A stretch of 64,000 nt of DNA. Origin: Streptomyces sp. ADI95-17. GTDB taxonomy: Bacteria > Actinomycetota > Actinomycetes > Streptomycetales > Streptomycetaceae. This document shows positions 1 through 8,092 of this stretch, in pieces. Numbering within the stretch: position 1 is the stretch's first letter; each line of letters opens with the position of its first letter. Below the pieces are notes generated by a model, which made no database searches, was not told the DNA's origin, and saw only the letters and a list, made by a program, of their open reading frames with translations. The DNA lies in NCBI RefSeq assembly GCF_003846175.1, contig NZ_ML123044.1:876877-940876 (forward strand), written 5' to 3'. The translations under genes and the position numbers were made by a program.

Positions 1-2246
1 CGCGCGGGAGGAACGTTGCCGACGACGTTGTTCTCGTTGCCGTCACCCGGCTTGCCGGGGACCCCGCCGCCCGGCGGCTCCGGGGACTGGCTCGTCGGTA
101 CGTCCGGCGACTGGGACGTCGACGGCACGTCCGGCGACTGGGACGTCGACGGCACGTCGGGCGACTGGGTCGCGCTCTGCGAGGGCTTGTCCGGCGACTT
201 GGACGGGGTGGTGTCACTGCTCGCCGACTGCGAGGGGGTCGTCGACGGCGAGGCCGGCACGGTGACCTCGCCGCGCTCGACGTCCTCCAGGTCGAACTGC
301 GCGGTGGACCCGCCGCCCAGCGCGCCGAGGGTGTAGTCCGCCCAGATCTCCGCCGGGAAGCCGCCACCGTTGGCCCGGCCGGAGTTGGCGGTGCCGGTCA
401 GGCTGACCTGGCCGCCGCCGTCCTTGGGCGATTCGCCGAAGAGCGCGACGACGGTGGTGAGCTCCGGGGTGTAGGCCGCGAACCAGGCCGACTTGTTGTT
501 CTCCGACGTACCCGTCTTGCCGGCCGCCTCGTACGCCGAGGTGTTGGCCGCCCGGCCGGAGCCCGCGTCCACCACACCGGTCAGGACGGAGGTCACGGTG
601 TCGGCGGACTTGCGGCTGATCACCTGGCTGCCGATGCCCTCGACCGGATCGACCGTCCGCTCACGGTGCTTGGCCGACTTCACGATGAACGGGGTGACCT
701 TCTTGCCGTGGTTGTCGAGCGTGGCGTACGCGCCCGCCATGTCCCAGGTCGAGGCGTTCATGGTGCCGAGCGTGATGGCGGGGCGCTCGGGGAAGTTCTT
801 GTCCGGTACGCCGAGAGCCAGTGCGGTCTTCTTCACCGCGGGCGGGCCGACATCGACGACCATCTGCGCGAAGGCCGAGTTGATCGACGCGTTCATCGCC
901 TTCTGCACGGTGACGCTGCCGTAGCTCTGGTTGTCCTCGTTCTCCGGGGCGAACGGGGTGTCGCTGCCCACGACGGGCCGCTTGCTGGTGCCGTCGTAGC
1001 GGGTGTTGACGCCGATCAGGTCGCCGTTCTGGGTCTTGGCCTCGTTCTCCAGCGCGGAGGCGAGCACCAGCGGCTTGAAGGTGGAGGCGGGCTGGTAGTC
1101 CTGGCGGGTGGCGTTGGAGATGTAGTGCTGGGTGTAGCCCACGCCGCCGTACATCGCGACGACGGCGCCGGTCTTCGGGTTCACGGAGGTGGCGCCCGCC
1201 TGCACGGTCGCGTCGACCTTGTTGCCCTTGCGGTCCAGCTTGGACTCCAGCTGGCGGTCGACGGACTGCTCCAGCTGCTTCTGCCGCTTCTTGTCGATGT
1301 TGAGCGTGAAGGTCCAGCCGCCGGCCTGCCGCATCTCCGCGGTGATGCCCTGCTTCTCCAGCTCCTTGTTGGCCGCCTCGACGAGGTAGCCGGTCTGGCC
1401 CTCCATGCCCTTGGCGGGCTTGGGCTTGTCCGGGATCTGGAACTTGAGCTTGTCGCGCTCGGCCTGGTCGAGCCAGTGCATCTCGACCATGTTGTCCAGC
1501 GTGTAGGCCCAGCGGTCCTTGACCAGCTTCTTGCCGGTGTCGGTCGCGGACTGCCAGTCGTACTGGCTGGGGGCCTGGAGCACGGAGGCCAGGTAGGCGC
1601 CCTGGGAGACGTTGAGGTCCTTGGCGTCCACCCCGTAGTAGGCCTGCGCGGCGGCCTGGATGCCGCTCGCGCCGCGCCCGTAGTACGCGGTGTTGATGTA
1701 CCCGGCGAGGATGAATTCCTTGCTCTTCTTGCTGTCGACCTTGAGCGAGATCACCAGTTCCTTGAGCTTCCGGCTGATCGTCGGGTCCTGCGTCAGGTAG
1801 TAGTTCTTCACGTACTGCTGGGTGATGGTCGAGCCACCCTGCTTGCCCTTGCCGCTGAGGGTGTTGAGGATGCCCCGGGCCGTGCCCTTCAGGTCGACAC
1901 CCTTGTCGTCGTAGAACGACTTGTTCTCGGCGGCGACGAAGGTGTGCTGCACCTCAAGGGGCACCTCGGCCAGATCCACGATCTGGCGGTTGACGCCCTT
2001 GCCGGTCCGGGTCAGCAGCGACCCGTCGCTGTACTGGTAGACGTTGCTCTGCCGCTCGGCCAGGGCGTTGGCCTTCGGGACGTCCACGTACATGTACAGC
2101 GCGACGAAGGCGCCCATGATCAGCAGGCAGAGTCCGAAGAAGGCGCCCAGCATCTTCTTCCAGGTGAAGAGTCTGCGTATGCCGCCGCTCTTCGCGGCCC
2201 GCCGCGCTCCGCGCCGCTGCGCCCGTCGCGCATCCGCTCGACCCAT
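1..2246 (-). CDS. Class A penicillin-binding protein (transglycosylase/transpeptidase), C-terminus cut by window edge
   Basis: Bifunctional peptidoglycan synthase that polymerises and cross-links glycan strands at the outer face of the membrane. The visible 748 residues hold a basic cytoplasmic N-terminus, one membrane helix (about 31-53), a GT51 glycosyltransferase domain (catalytic-type Glu in AAENKSFYDDKG, E107; QGGSTITQQ at 137-145) and a transpeptidase domain with STFK (388-391), SIN (454-456) and KTG (577-579). A Ser/Thr/Pro/Gln-rich tail follows from about residue 655, with repeats of the type SPDVPSTSQ, and the reading frame is still open at base 1. The ATG at 2246 is chosen because it opens the basic segment before the membrane helix. 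The family is certain; which PBP1A paralogue it is cannot be told. Confidence 0.93.
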   Translation of the reverse strand, partial: MGRADARRAQRRGARRAAKSGGIRRLFTWKKMLGAFFGLCLLIMGAFVALYMYVDVPKANALAERQSNVYQYSDGSLLTRTGKGVNRQIVDLAEVPLEVQHTFVAAENKSFYDDKGVDLKGTARGILNTLSGKGKQGGSTITQQYVKNYYLTQDPTISRKLKELVISLKVDSKKSKEFILAGYINTAYYGRGASGIQAAAQAYYGVDAKDLNVSQGAYLASVLQAPSQYDWQSATDTGKKLVKDRWAYTLDNMVEMHWLDQAERDKLKFQIPDKPKPAKGMEGQTGYLVEAANKELEKQGITAEMRQAGGWTFTLNIDKKRQKQLEQSVDRQLESKLDRKGNKVDATVQAGATSVNPKTGAVVAMYGGVGYTQHYISNATRQDYQPASTFKPLVLASALENEAKTQNGDLIGVNTRYDGTSKRPVVGSDTPFAPENEDNQSYGSVTVQKAMNASINSAFAQMVVDVGPPAVKKTALALGVPDKNFPERPAITLGTMNASTWDMAGAYATLDNHGKKVTPFIVKSAKHRERTVDPVEGIGSQVISRKSADTVTSVLTGVVDAGSGRAANTSAYEAAGKTGTSENNKSAWFAAYTPELTTVVALFGESPKDGGGQVSLTGTANSGRANGGGFPAEIWADYTLGALGGGSTAQFDLEDVERGEVTVPASPSTTPSQSASSDTTPSKSPDKPSQSATQSPDVPSTSQSPDVPSTSQSPDVPTSQSPEPPGGGVPGKPGDGNENNVVGNVPPA

Positions 2247-2415
2247 CGCTGTGTTGCTCCCGTTTCTCTGCTCGACCAGATCAGCTCAGCCCAGCCAGCT
2301 AACACTGTCGGCAAGGACAAAAAGCGAGCGTTGCGGTCTTTTACGGACGTGACAATCAGCACCCGTTCTTAAGGGAACCGACTCATGAAGGGTGCCCAAG
2401 GTTGCGAACACAGGT

Positions 2416-2431
2416 AATGTGTAATCACATT
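2416..2431. promoter_or_regulatory. 16-bp palindrome upstream of SPFH gene
   Basis: AATGTG-TAAT-CACATT is a perfect inverted repeat with 6-bp arms, 38 bases before the SPFH start, in an A/T-rich patch unusual for this window. It could be an operator for the SPFH gene or the divergent PBP gene. The binding protein is unknown. Confidence 0.4.
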
Positions 2432-2468
2432 GCTAGCACCGAGTCAGTCTTTCGAAACGGGGGATCCC

Positions 2469-3440
2469 ATGTCCGACCATGACAATCCGCGCGCCGCGAC
2501 CACTCTTGCCGCAGACCTCACGCCCGACGCACCGCAGATGCCCGAACCGCAGGTGAGAGAGGTGACGGCGCACAGCATTCCCGGCGGTCTCGGCCTGCTG
2601 CTGACCGTGGTCGGCGTGATCGCCGGCATCGGACTCGCGATCATCGGCGGCGTCGTCGGCTCGAACGGCAACAACGGCCTGGGCATCCCGGTCTGCATCT
2701 TCGGGGTGCTGCTCGTCATCGTCTCGTTCTTCTGCATGACGGGTGTGAAGATGGTCGCACCGGGCGAGGCCCGGGTGATCCAGCTCTTCGGCCGGTACGT
2801 CGGCACGATCCGCACCGACGGGCTCCGCTGGATCAACCCGCTCACCAGCAGCCGGAAGATCTCCACCCGGGTCCGCAACCACGAGACCGCGGTCCTCAAG
2901 GTCAACGACGCCTACGGCAACCCGATCGAGCTCGCCGCGATCGTCGTCTGGAAGGTCGAGGACACCGCGCAGGCGCTCTTCGAGGTCGACGACTTCCTGG
3001 AGTTCGTCGCCACCCAGACCGAGGCGGCCGTCCGGCACATCGCGATCGAGTACCCGTACGACGCCCACGACGAGGGCGGCCTCTCGCTGCGCGGCAACGC
3101 CGAGGAGATCACCGAGAAGCTGGCCGTGGAGCTCACCGCCCGGGTGCAGGCCGCCGGCGTACGGATCATCGAGTCCCGCTTCAGCCACCTCGCGTACGCC
3201 CCCGAGATCGCCTCCGCGATGCTCCAGCGCCAGCAGGCCGGAGCGGTGGTCGCGGCGCGGCAGCAGATCGTCGAGGGCGCGGTCGGCATGGTCGAGATGG
3301 CGCTCACCCGGATCGCCGAGCAGGACATCGTCGAGCTGGACGCGGAGCGCAAGGCGTCCATGGTCAGCAATCTGATGGTGGTGCTGTGCGGCGACCGGGC
3401 GGCGCAGCCGGTCCTGAACACGGGCACTCTTTACCAGTGA
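2469..3440 (+). CDS. SPFH/Band 7 domain membrane protein
   Basis: A 323-residue stomatin/flotillin-like membrane scaffold. Two hydrophobic segments (about 40-62 and 72-90) precede the Band 7 domain, recognisable from [18 protein letters not shown] and the later [18 protein letters not shown] and [11 protein letters not shown] segments. Family members organise membrane microdomains; the partner here is unknown. An in-frame start exists at 2430, but the ATG at 2469 has GGGGGA five bases upstream and gives the usual N-terminus, so it is preferred. The stop overlaps the GTG of the next gene, so the two are probably co-translated. It diverges from the PBP gene. Confidence 0.88.
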   Translation: MSDHDNPRAATTLAADLTPDAPQMPEPQVREVTAHSIPGGLGLLLTVVGVIAGIGLAIIGGVVGSNGNNGLGIPVCIFGVLLVIVSFFCMTGVKMVAPGEARVIQLFGRYVGTIRTDGLRWINPLTSSRKISTRVRNHETAVLKVNDAYGNPIELAAIVVWKVEDTAQALFEVDDFLEFVATQTEAAVRHIAIEYPYDAHDEGGLSLRGNAEEITEKLAVELTARVQAAGVRIIESRFSHLAYAPEIASAMLQRQQAGAVVAARQQIVEGAVGMVEMALTRIAEQDIVELDAERKASMVSNLMVVLCGDRAAQPVLNTGTLYQ

Positions 3441-3685
3441 CCGAACAGACTCCGCCGGCCCGCAGGACCCCGCCGCAGCGCAAGCAGATGCTGCTGCGGC
3501 TGGATCCCGCGGTGTACGACGCGCTGGCCCGCTGGGCCTCCGACGAGCTGCGCAGCGCGAACGCCCAGATCGAGTTCCTGCTGCGCAGGGCGCTGGCGGA
3601 GGCGGGCCGTCTGCCCGGCTCGGCGGGTCCGATCCCCCGCCGGGGGCGGCCCCCGAAGGACGCGCCGGGCCCGCCGGGCGCCTGA
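3437..3685 (+). CDS. Small ribbon-helix-helix (Arc-type) DNA-binding protein
   Basis: An 82-residue basic protein with an Arc/MetJ-like segment at about 13-55: KQMLLRLDPAVYDALARWA followed by NAQIEFLLRRAL, the pattern of a beta strand plus two helices. A Pro/Gly-rich basic tail follows. The GTG start lies inside the stop codon of the SPFH gene (GTGA overlap), a layout common for SPFH-plus-RHH pairs in Streptomyces. I infer a small DNA-binding role; the targets are unknown. Confidence 0.75.
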   Translation: MTEQTPPARRTPPQRKQMLLRLDPAVYDALARWASDELRSANAQIEFLLRRALAEAGRLPGSAGPIPRRGRPPKDAPGPPGA

Positions 3686-3703
3686 GGTCCAGGGTTGCGG
3701 AGG

Positions 3704-3729
3704 CCGGGGCTCCGAGAGCGGAGCCCCGG
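3704..3729 (+). terminator. Hairpin terminator after SPFH/RHH unit
   Basis: CCGGGGCTCCG, loop AGAG, CGGAGCCCCGG: a perfect 11-bp stem 18 bases past the RHH stop codon. There is no U-tract, as is usual in this genus. Confidence 0.7.
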
Positions 3730-3761
3730 TATACACCGGAGGTATACACGCCGTGTACAGT
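3729..3761 (+). promoter_or_regulatory. PadR promoter/operator, leaderless
   Basis: GTATACAC occurs twice in direct order (3729-3736, 3742-3749), and the second copy pairs with GTGTAC at 3753-3758 as an inverted repeat. A -10-like TACAGT (3756-3761) ends seven bases before the ATG at 3769, so the mRNA probably begins at the start codon. The overlap of operator-like repeats and -10 fits autorepression by PadR. Confidence 0.6.
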
Positions 3762-3768
3762 GCTCGGC

Positions 3769-4293
3769 ATGTCTATCGGCCACACCCTGCTCGGACTCCT
3801 GGAGTCCGGCCCCCGCCACGGCTACGACCTCAAGCGGGCGTTCGACGAGAAGTTCGGCCACGACCGCCCCCTGCACTACGGACAGGTCTACTCGACCATG
3901 TCCCGGCTGCTCAAGAACGGCCTCGTCGAGGTCGACGGCGTCGAGAGCGGCGGCGGCCCGGAGCGCAAGCGGTACGCCATCACCGAGGCCGGGATCACCG
4001 ATGTCGGCGCCTGGCTCGCGCAGCCGGAGAAGCCCGAGCCGTACCTCCAGTCGACGCTCTACACCAAGGTCGTGCTGGCCCTGCTCACCGGCCGCAGCGC
4101 CGAGGCCCTGCTGGACACCCAGCGCACCGAGCACCTGCGCCTGATGCGCATCCTCACCGACCGCAAGCGCAAGGGCGACCTCGCCGATCAGCTGATCTGC
4201 GACCACGCCCTCTTCCACCTCGAAGCCGATCTGCGCTGGCTGGAACTGACCGCCGCCCGGCTCGACCGGCTCGCCGCGGAGGTGGGCGCATGA
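3769..4293 (+). CDS. PadR family transcriptional regulator
   Basis: A 174-residue winged-helix repressor with the typical PadR start SIGHTLLGLLESGPRHGYDLK, wing and recognition region to about residue 75, and the C-terminal helical PadR_C part used for dimerisation. No ribosome-binding site lies before the ATG at 3769; a -10 hexamer sits at leaderless distance, which decides the start over the GTG at 3760. The stop overlaps the ATG of the ABC ATPase gene (ATGA), so it very likely controls the exporter encoded with it in response to a ligand I cannot name. Confidence 0.9.
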   Translation: MSIGHTLLGLLESGPRHGYDLKRAFDEKFGHDRPLHYGQVYSTMSRLLKNGLVEVDGVESGGGPERKRYAITEAGITDVGAWLAQPEKPEPYLQSTLYTKVVLALLTGRSAEALLDTQRTEHLRLMRILTDRKRKGDLADQLICDHALFHLEADLRWLELTAARLDRLAAEVGA

Positions 4294-4976
4294 TCCCCGC
4301 CGGCTCCCTGCTCAGCGCCGACGGCCTGCACAAGGCGTACGGCCGGACGCCCGCGCTCGACGGCGCGTCGTTCTCCATCCACCCCGGCGAGGTCGTCGCC
4401 GTGATGGGCCCCTCCGGCTCCGGCAAGTCGACCCTGCTGCACTGCCTCGCCGGCATCGTCACCCCCGACCGGGGCACGATCACCTACGCGGGCCGCGAGC
4501 TCTCCGCGATGTCGGACGCCGAACGCAGCGCCCTGCGCCGTAGCGAGTTCGGCTTCGTCTTCCAGTTCGGCCAGCTCGTCCCGGAGCTGACCTGCGTGGA
4601 GAACATCGCCCTGCCGATCCGGCTCAACGGCACCAAGCGCAAGGACGCCGAGCGCACCGCCCGCCACTGGCTGGAGCGCCTGGAGGTCGAGGACGTCGGC
4701 GCCAAGCGTCCCGGCGAGGTCTCCGGCGGGCAGGGGCAGCGCGTCGCCGTGGCCCGCGCGCTGGCCGCCTCGCCCAAGGTGATCTTCGCCGACGAGCCGA
4801 CCGGCGCCCTGGACTCCCTCAACGGCGAACGGGTCATGGAGCTGCTCACCGAGGCGGCCCGGTCCGCCAACGTCGCCGTGGTCCTGGTGACCCACGAGGC
4901 CCGGGTCGCCGCTTACTCCGACCGTGACGTCACCGTGCGCGACGGCCGGACCCGCGACCTGGAGCACACCGCATGA
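4290..4976 (+). CDS. ABC transporter ATP-binding protein (LolD/MacB type)
   Basis: A 228-residue ATPase that powers the permease encoded next. Walker A GPSGSGKST (40-48), Q-loop region FQFGQLVPE, signature VSGGQGQ (144-150) and Walker B VIFADEPTGALD (164-175) are all intact. Length and sequence fit the MacB/LolD/FtsE class, which works with FtsX-type permeases in mechanotransmission or export rather than import. It overlaps the PadR gene upstream and the permease gene downstream by four bases each, forming a three-gene operon. Confidence 0.93.
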   Translation: MIPAGSLLSADGLHKAYGRTPALDGASFSIHPGEVVAVMGPSGSGKSTLLHCLAGIVTPDRGTITYAGRELSAMSDAERSALRRSEFGFVFQFGQLVPELTCVENIALPIRLNGTKRKDAERTARHWLERLEVEDVGAKRPGEVSGGQGQRVAVARALAASPKVIFADEPTGALDSLNGERVMELLTEAARSANVAVVLVTHEARVAAYSDRDVTVRDGRTRDLEHTA

Positions 4977-7372
4977 CCCTGCTCGACCGCAAGAAGGCAC
5001 CGGCCGCGGCCCCGCCCCGGCCCGCCGGACCCACCGGCGTCGCCGCCTGGTTCCGCGACCTCGGCCTCGGCATCCGGCTCGCCGCCGGCGGCGGACGCGA
5101 GGGCTGGATCCGCACCGCACTGACCGCCGTCGGCGTCGGCCTCGGTGTGGCACTGCTGCTGACCGCCGCCTCCGTACCGCATCTGCTCGAAGAGCGTTCC
5201 GCGCGCGACCAGGCCCGCGTCGAGAGCCGCGTCCCCGGCGGCCCCGACGCACAGGCCAAGAAGTCCGACACCTCGGTACTCCGGATCAACAGGGAGACCG
5301 AGTACCACGGCCGCAGCGTCAGCGGCTATCTGATGCGCGCGGACGGCACGCACCCGGCCCTCCCGCCGGGCGTCGCACGCTTCCCCGGCGCGGACGAGAT
5401 GACGGTCTCCCCCGCGCTGAAGAAGCTGCTCGACTCCCCGGAGGGCCGCCTGCTCAAGGAGCGGGTGCCGTACCGGATCACCGGCACGATCGCCGACTCC
5501 GGCCTGGTCTCGCCCGGGGACCTGCTCTACTACGCGGGCAGCGACACCCTGACGTCCGCCGACGGCGGTCACCGGATCGCCGCCTACGGCAACCCGGAGG
5601 GCGGCAAGGAGATGCCGCCGATCCTGATCGTGCTGATCATCATGATCTGCGTGGTGCTGCTGGTGCCGGTCGCGATCTTCATCGCGACAGCGGTGCGGTT
5701 CGGCGGCGACCGCCGCGACCGCAGGCTCGCCGCGCTGCGCCTGGTCGGCACGGACATCCGGATGACCCGCCGGATCGCGGCGGGCGAGGCCCTGTTCGGG
5801 GCGGTCCTCGGCCTGCTGATCGGTGGGGTGCTCTTCCTGGTGGGGCGTGGCTTCGTCGGTCGCATCGAGGTCTGGAACGTGAGCGTCTTCCCGTCCGACC
5901 TGGTGCCCTCCGCCGCGCTGACGGCACTGGTCGCCGTCTCCGTTCCGGCGGCTGCGGTGCTGGTCACGCTGGCCGCCATGCGCTCGGTGGTGATCGAACC
6001 GCTCGGCGTCGTACGGGGCGGCCGCGGCCGCAGGCGCCGCTTCTGGTGGCGGCTGCTGATGCCGGTCGCGGGCCTGGTGGTGCTCCTGCTGAGCGACAAG
6101 GTCGAGCCGTACGCCACGGTCAACCCGTACCCGATCGCGGGCGGCGCCGTGCTGGTCCTGGTCGGGCTCGCGCTGCTGCTGCCGTGGCTGGTCGAGGCGT
6201 GCGTGAACCGGCTGCACGGCGGTCCGGTGCCCTGGCAGCTGGCCACCCGCAGGCTCCAGCTGAGCAGCAGCGCGGCCTCCCGCGCGGTCAGCGGAATCAC
6301 TGTCGCGGTCGCGGGCGCGGTGGCGCTGCAGATGTTGTTCGCCGCGGTGGGCGACGAGTTCAACAGGCTGACCGGGCAGGACCCCTCGCGGGCCCAGTTC
6401 TACACGTTCTCCGAGAAGGTCGACCCGGAGGCGGCCACCCGGACCATCCAGGAGTTCAAGGCCACCAAGGGAGTGACGGCCGTCATCGGCAAGGTCGAGG
6501 TGTACGTCACCCGGCCCGGCAAGTACCCCGAGGACGCGGTCCAGCCGACCACCAGTCTCATCGTCGGCGACTGCGGAACCCTGCGCGAACTGGCCCGGAT
6601 CGGCTCCTGCACGGACGGCGACACCTTTGTGGTCCACCCCAGGAACGACAAGGAGATGTCCGACTGGGTGGACCAGACGGCCCGCAAGGGCAAGGAGGTC
6701 GAGATCGACCCGGGCGCCGGCCGGAAGCCGATGCGGTGGACGCTGCCCGCCGACTCCCGGACGGTCGTCGCCCGCCACGATCCGCTGGGCGAGGACTCCT
6801 GGGGAATCATGGCCACCACCGGCGCGGTCGACCCGAGCAAGCTGCCGGGCGCGACGACCCAGACACAGATCCGGGTCGACGAGAGCGTCGAGGACGTCGC
6901 GGAGTACGTACGGAACACCGCGGCCCGGATCGACCCCGGGATGCGGGTGGCGTCCCTCAAGTCGGTGGCCCGTGACGAGAAGTACGCCAGCGTGCAGCGC
7001 GGCCTCCAGGTCGGCGCGACCATGACGCTGCTGCTGATCGCCGCCGCGATGCTGGTCTCGCAGCTGGAGCAGCTGCGCGAACGCAAGCGCCTGCTGTCGG
7101 TGCTGGTCGCCTTCGGCACCCGGCGGTCCACCCTCGCCTGGTCGGTGCTCTGGCAGACCGCCGTGCCGGTGCTCATCGGGCTGGTGGTGGCCGTGGCGGG
7201 CGGACTCGGTCTGGGCGCGGCGCTGATCGCCATGCTCGACAAGAAGGTCACCGACTGGTGGCTGTTCCTGCCGATGACCGGCGCGGGCGCGGCGCTGATC
7301 CTGCTGGTCACACTGGTGTCGCTGCCGCCGCTGTGGCGCATGATGCGCCCGGACGGCCTGCGCACGGAGTGA
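4973..7372 (+). CDS. FtsX-like ABC transporter permease
   Basis: A 799-residue integral membrane protein and partner of the ATPase just upstream. The first helix (about 47-66) is followed by an extracytoplasmic region, then a helix cluster (about 218-345) that forms the first FtsX domain. Further helices at about 360-470, a second large extracytoplasmic region (about 475-675) and a last FtsX unit of three helices (about 680-790) follow. Ten helices in total fit the fused double-FtsX layout of Streptomyces exporters. The substrate is unknown; a PadR-controlled cassette suggests export of a toxic compound or envelope stress function. Confidence 0.88.
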   Translation: MTLLDRKKAPAAAPPRPAGPTGVAAWFRDLGLGIRLAAGGGREGWIRTALTAVGVGLGVALLLTAASVPHLLEERSARDQARVESRVPGGPDAQAKKSDTSVLRINRETEYHGRSVSGYLMRADGTHPALPPGVARFPGADEMTVSPALKKLLDSPEGRLLKERVPYRITGTIADSGLVSPGDLLYYAGSDTLTSADGGHRIAAYGNPEGGKEMPPILIVLIIMICVVLLVPVAIFIATAVRFGGDRRDRRLAALRLVGTDIRMTRRIAAGEALFGAVLGLLIGGVLFLVGRGFVGRIEVWNVSVFPSDLVPSAALTALVAVSVPAAAVLVTLAAMRSVVIEPLGVVRGGRGRRRRFWWRLLMPVAGLVVLLLSDKVEPYATVNPYPIAGGAVLVLVGLALLLPWLVEACVNRLHGGPVPWQLATRRLQLSSSAASRAVSGITVAVAGAVALQMLFAAVGDEFNRLTGQDPSRAQFYTFSEKVDPEAATRTIQEFKATKGVTAVIGKVEVYVTRPGKYPEDAVQPTTSLIVGDCGTLRELARIGSCTDGDTFVVHPRNDKEMSDWVDQTARKGKEVEIDPGAGRKPMRWTLPADSRTVVARHDPLGEDSWGIMATTGAVDPSKLPGATTQTQIRVDESVEDVAEYVRNTAARIDPGMRVASLKSVARDEKYASVQRGLQVGATMTLLLIAAAMLVSQLEQLRERKRLLSVLVAFGTRRSTLAWSVLWQTAVPVLIGLVVAVAGGLGLGAALIAMLDKKVTDWWLFLPMTGAGAALILLVTLVSLPPLWRMMRPDGLRTE

Positions 7373-7393
7373 CGTGGACGGAGCAGTGGTGAA

Positions 7394-7424
7394 GGGGGCG
7401 CGGTTCGTCAGGGGCCGCGCCCCC
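7394..7424 (+). terminator. Terminator after ABC operon
   Basis: GGGGGCGCGG (7394-7403) pairs with CCGCGCCCCC (7415-7424) across an 11-base loop, 21 bases after the permease stop codon. It lies between convergent genes. Confidence 0.65.
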
Positions 7425-7486
7425 GCGCCTTTAGTCGGCGCTGGTCGTGCGCTCATACCAGGCTTGCGACGACATTGCCGTCGGCT

Positions 7487-8092
7487 TCAGCTCGGAGAAC
7501 TCGAAGAGACCGGCTCGTCGGACGACCAGAAGTCGGAGTGCACGTTGGGAGTGGGCACTTCCTTCCCGCGGTAGTCAGTGCCCTTCCCCGGAGTGGAGGG
7601 CTGCGCCACCTTCGACTTGTCCACACAAGCCGTTTGAACCTTCAGGAAGAACTGCCCCTTGTACCCGACGGTCAAATCCATCCTCAATACACCGTCGCCG
7701 GCATCGGCAATGATGGTAGGGAACTCCTCATCGGGGTAAACCTTGGTGATTGTGTAACCCGACTTCTTCCATGCCCGCTCAATGATTCCGAGAAGCGAAC
7801 CTTTGCGTTCCTCGGAGACCTGGGTCATGACCACAGCCCGGCGTGTGACATCCCCGAGTTCTGGGGCGCCGGTGCACATTCCACTATCGGATTGATCGTG
7901 CGTCCACTCCAGGGGAGGGCGCACAGAAGACAGCGTGTCGCCGATGAGGCTGTCAGCCTTGTCTGCGGCCTGCTGCATATTCACACTGGAACTCCTTTGG
8001 GAAGCAGGGGAATTATTGCTGCCACTCCCGCAGCCAGCTACGAAAGCCATGGCAAGCACAAGGACGGCGATGCGATTGGAAACGTACTTCAC
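7487..8092 (-). CDS. Putative lipoprotein, third gene of the DUF1023 unit
   Basis: A 201-residue protein with a lipoprotein signal: MKYVSNRIAVLVLAMAFVAGC, lipobox VAGC with Cys21. A Ser/Asn-rich tether follows, then a compact domain of about 150 residues with two further cysteines that could pair. I do not recognise a family. The start ATG overlaps the stop of the alpha/beta hydrolase gene (ATGA), so they are translationally coupled. Base composition is clearly less G/C-rich than in the flanking genes, which fits transfer or a fast-evolving accessory unit. Confidence 0.75.
   Translation of the reverse strand: MKYVSNRIAVLVLAMAFVAGCGSGSNNSPASQRSSSVNMQQAADKADSLIGDTLSSVRPPLEWTHDQSDSGMCTGAPELGDVTRRAVVMTQVSEERKGSLLGIIERAWKKSGYTITKVYPDEEFPTIIADAGDGVLRMDLTVGYKGQFFLKVQTACVDKSKVAQPSTPGKGTDYRGKEVPTPNVHSDFWSSDEPVSSSSPS

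Noticed and set aside
666..2372. 568-codon open frame on the plus strand
   Set aside because: It is antisense to the PBP, whose catalytic motifs are intact; the composition is that of a G/C-rich shadow frame.
4913..7456. 847-codon open frame on the minus strand
   Set aside because: It is antisense to the FtsX permease; the sequence is low-complexity Gln/Arg/His-rich shadow.
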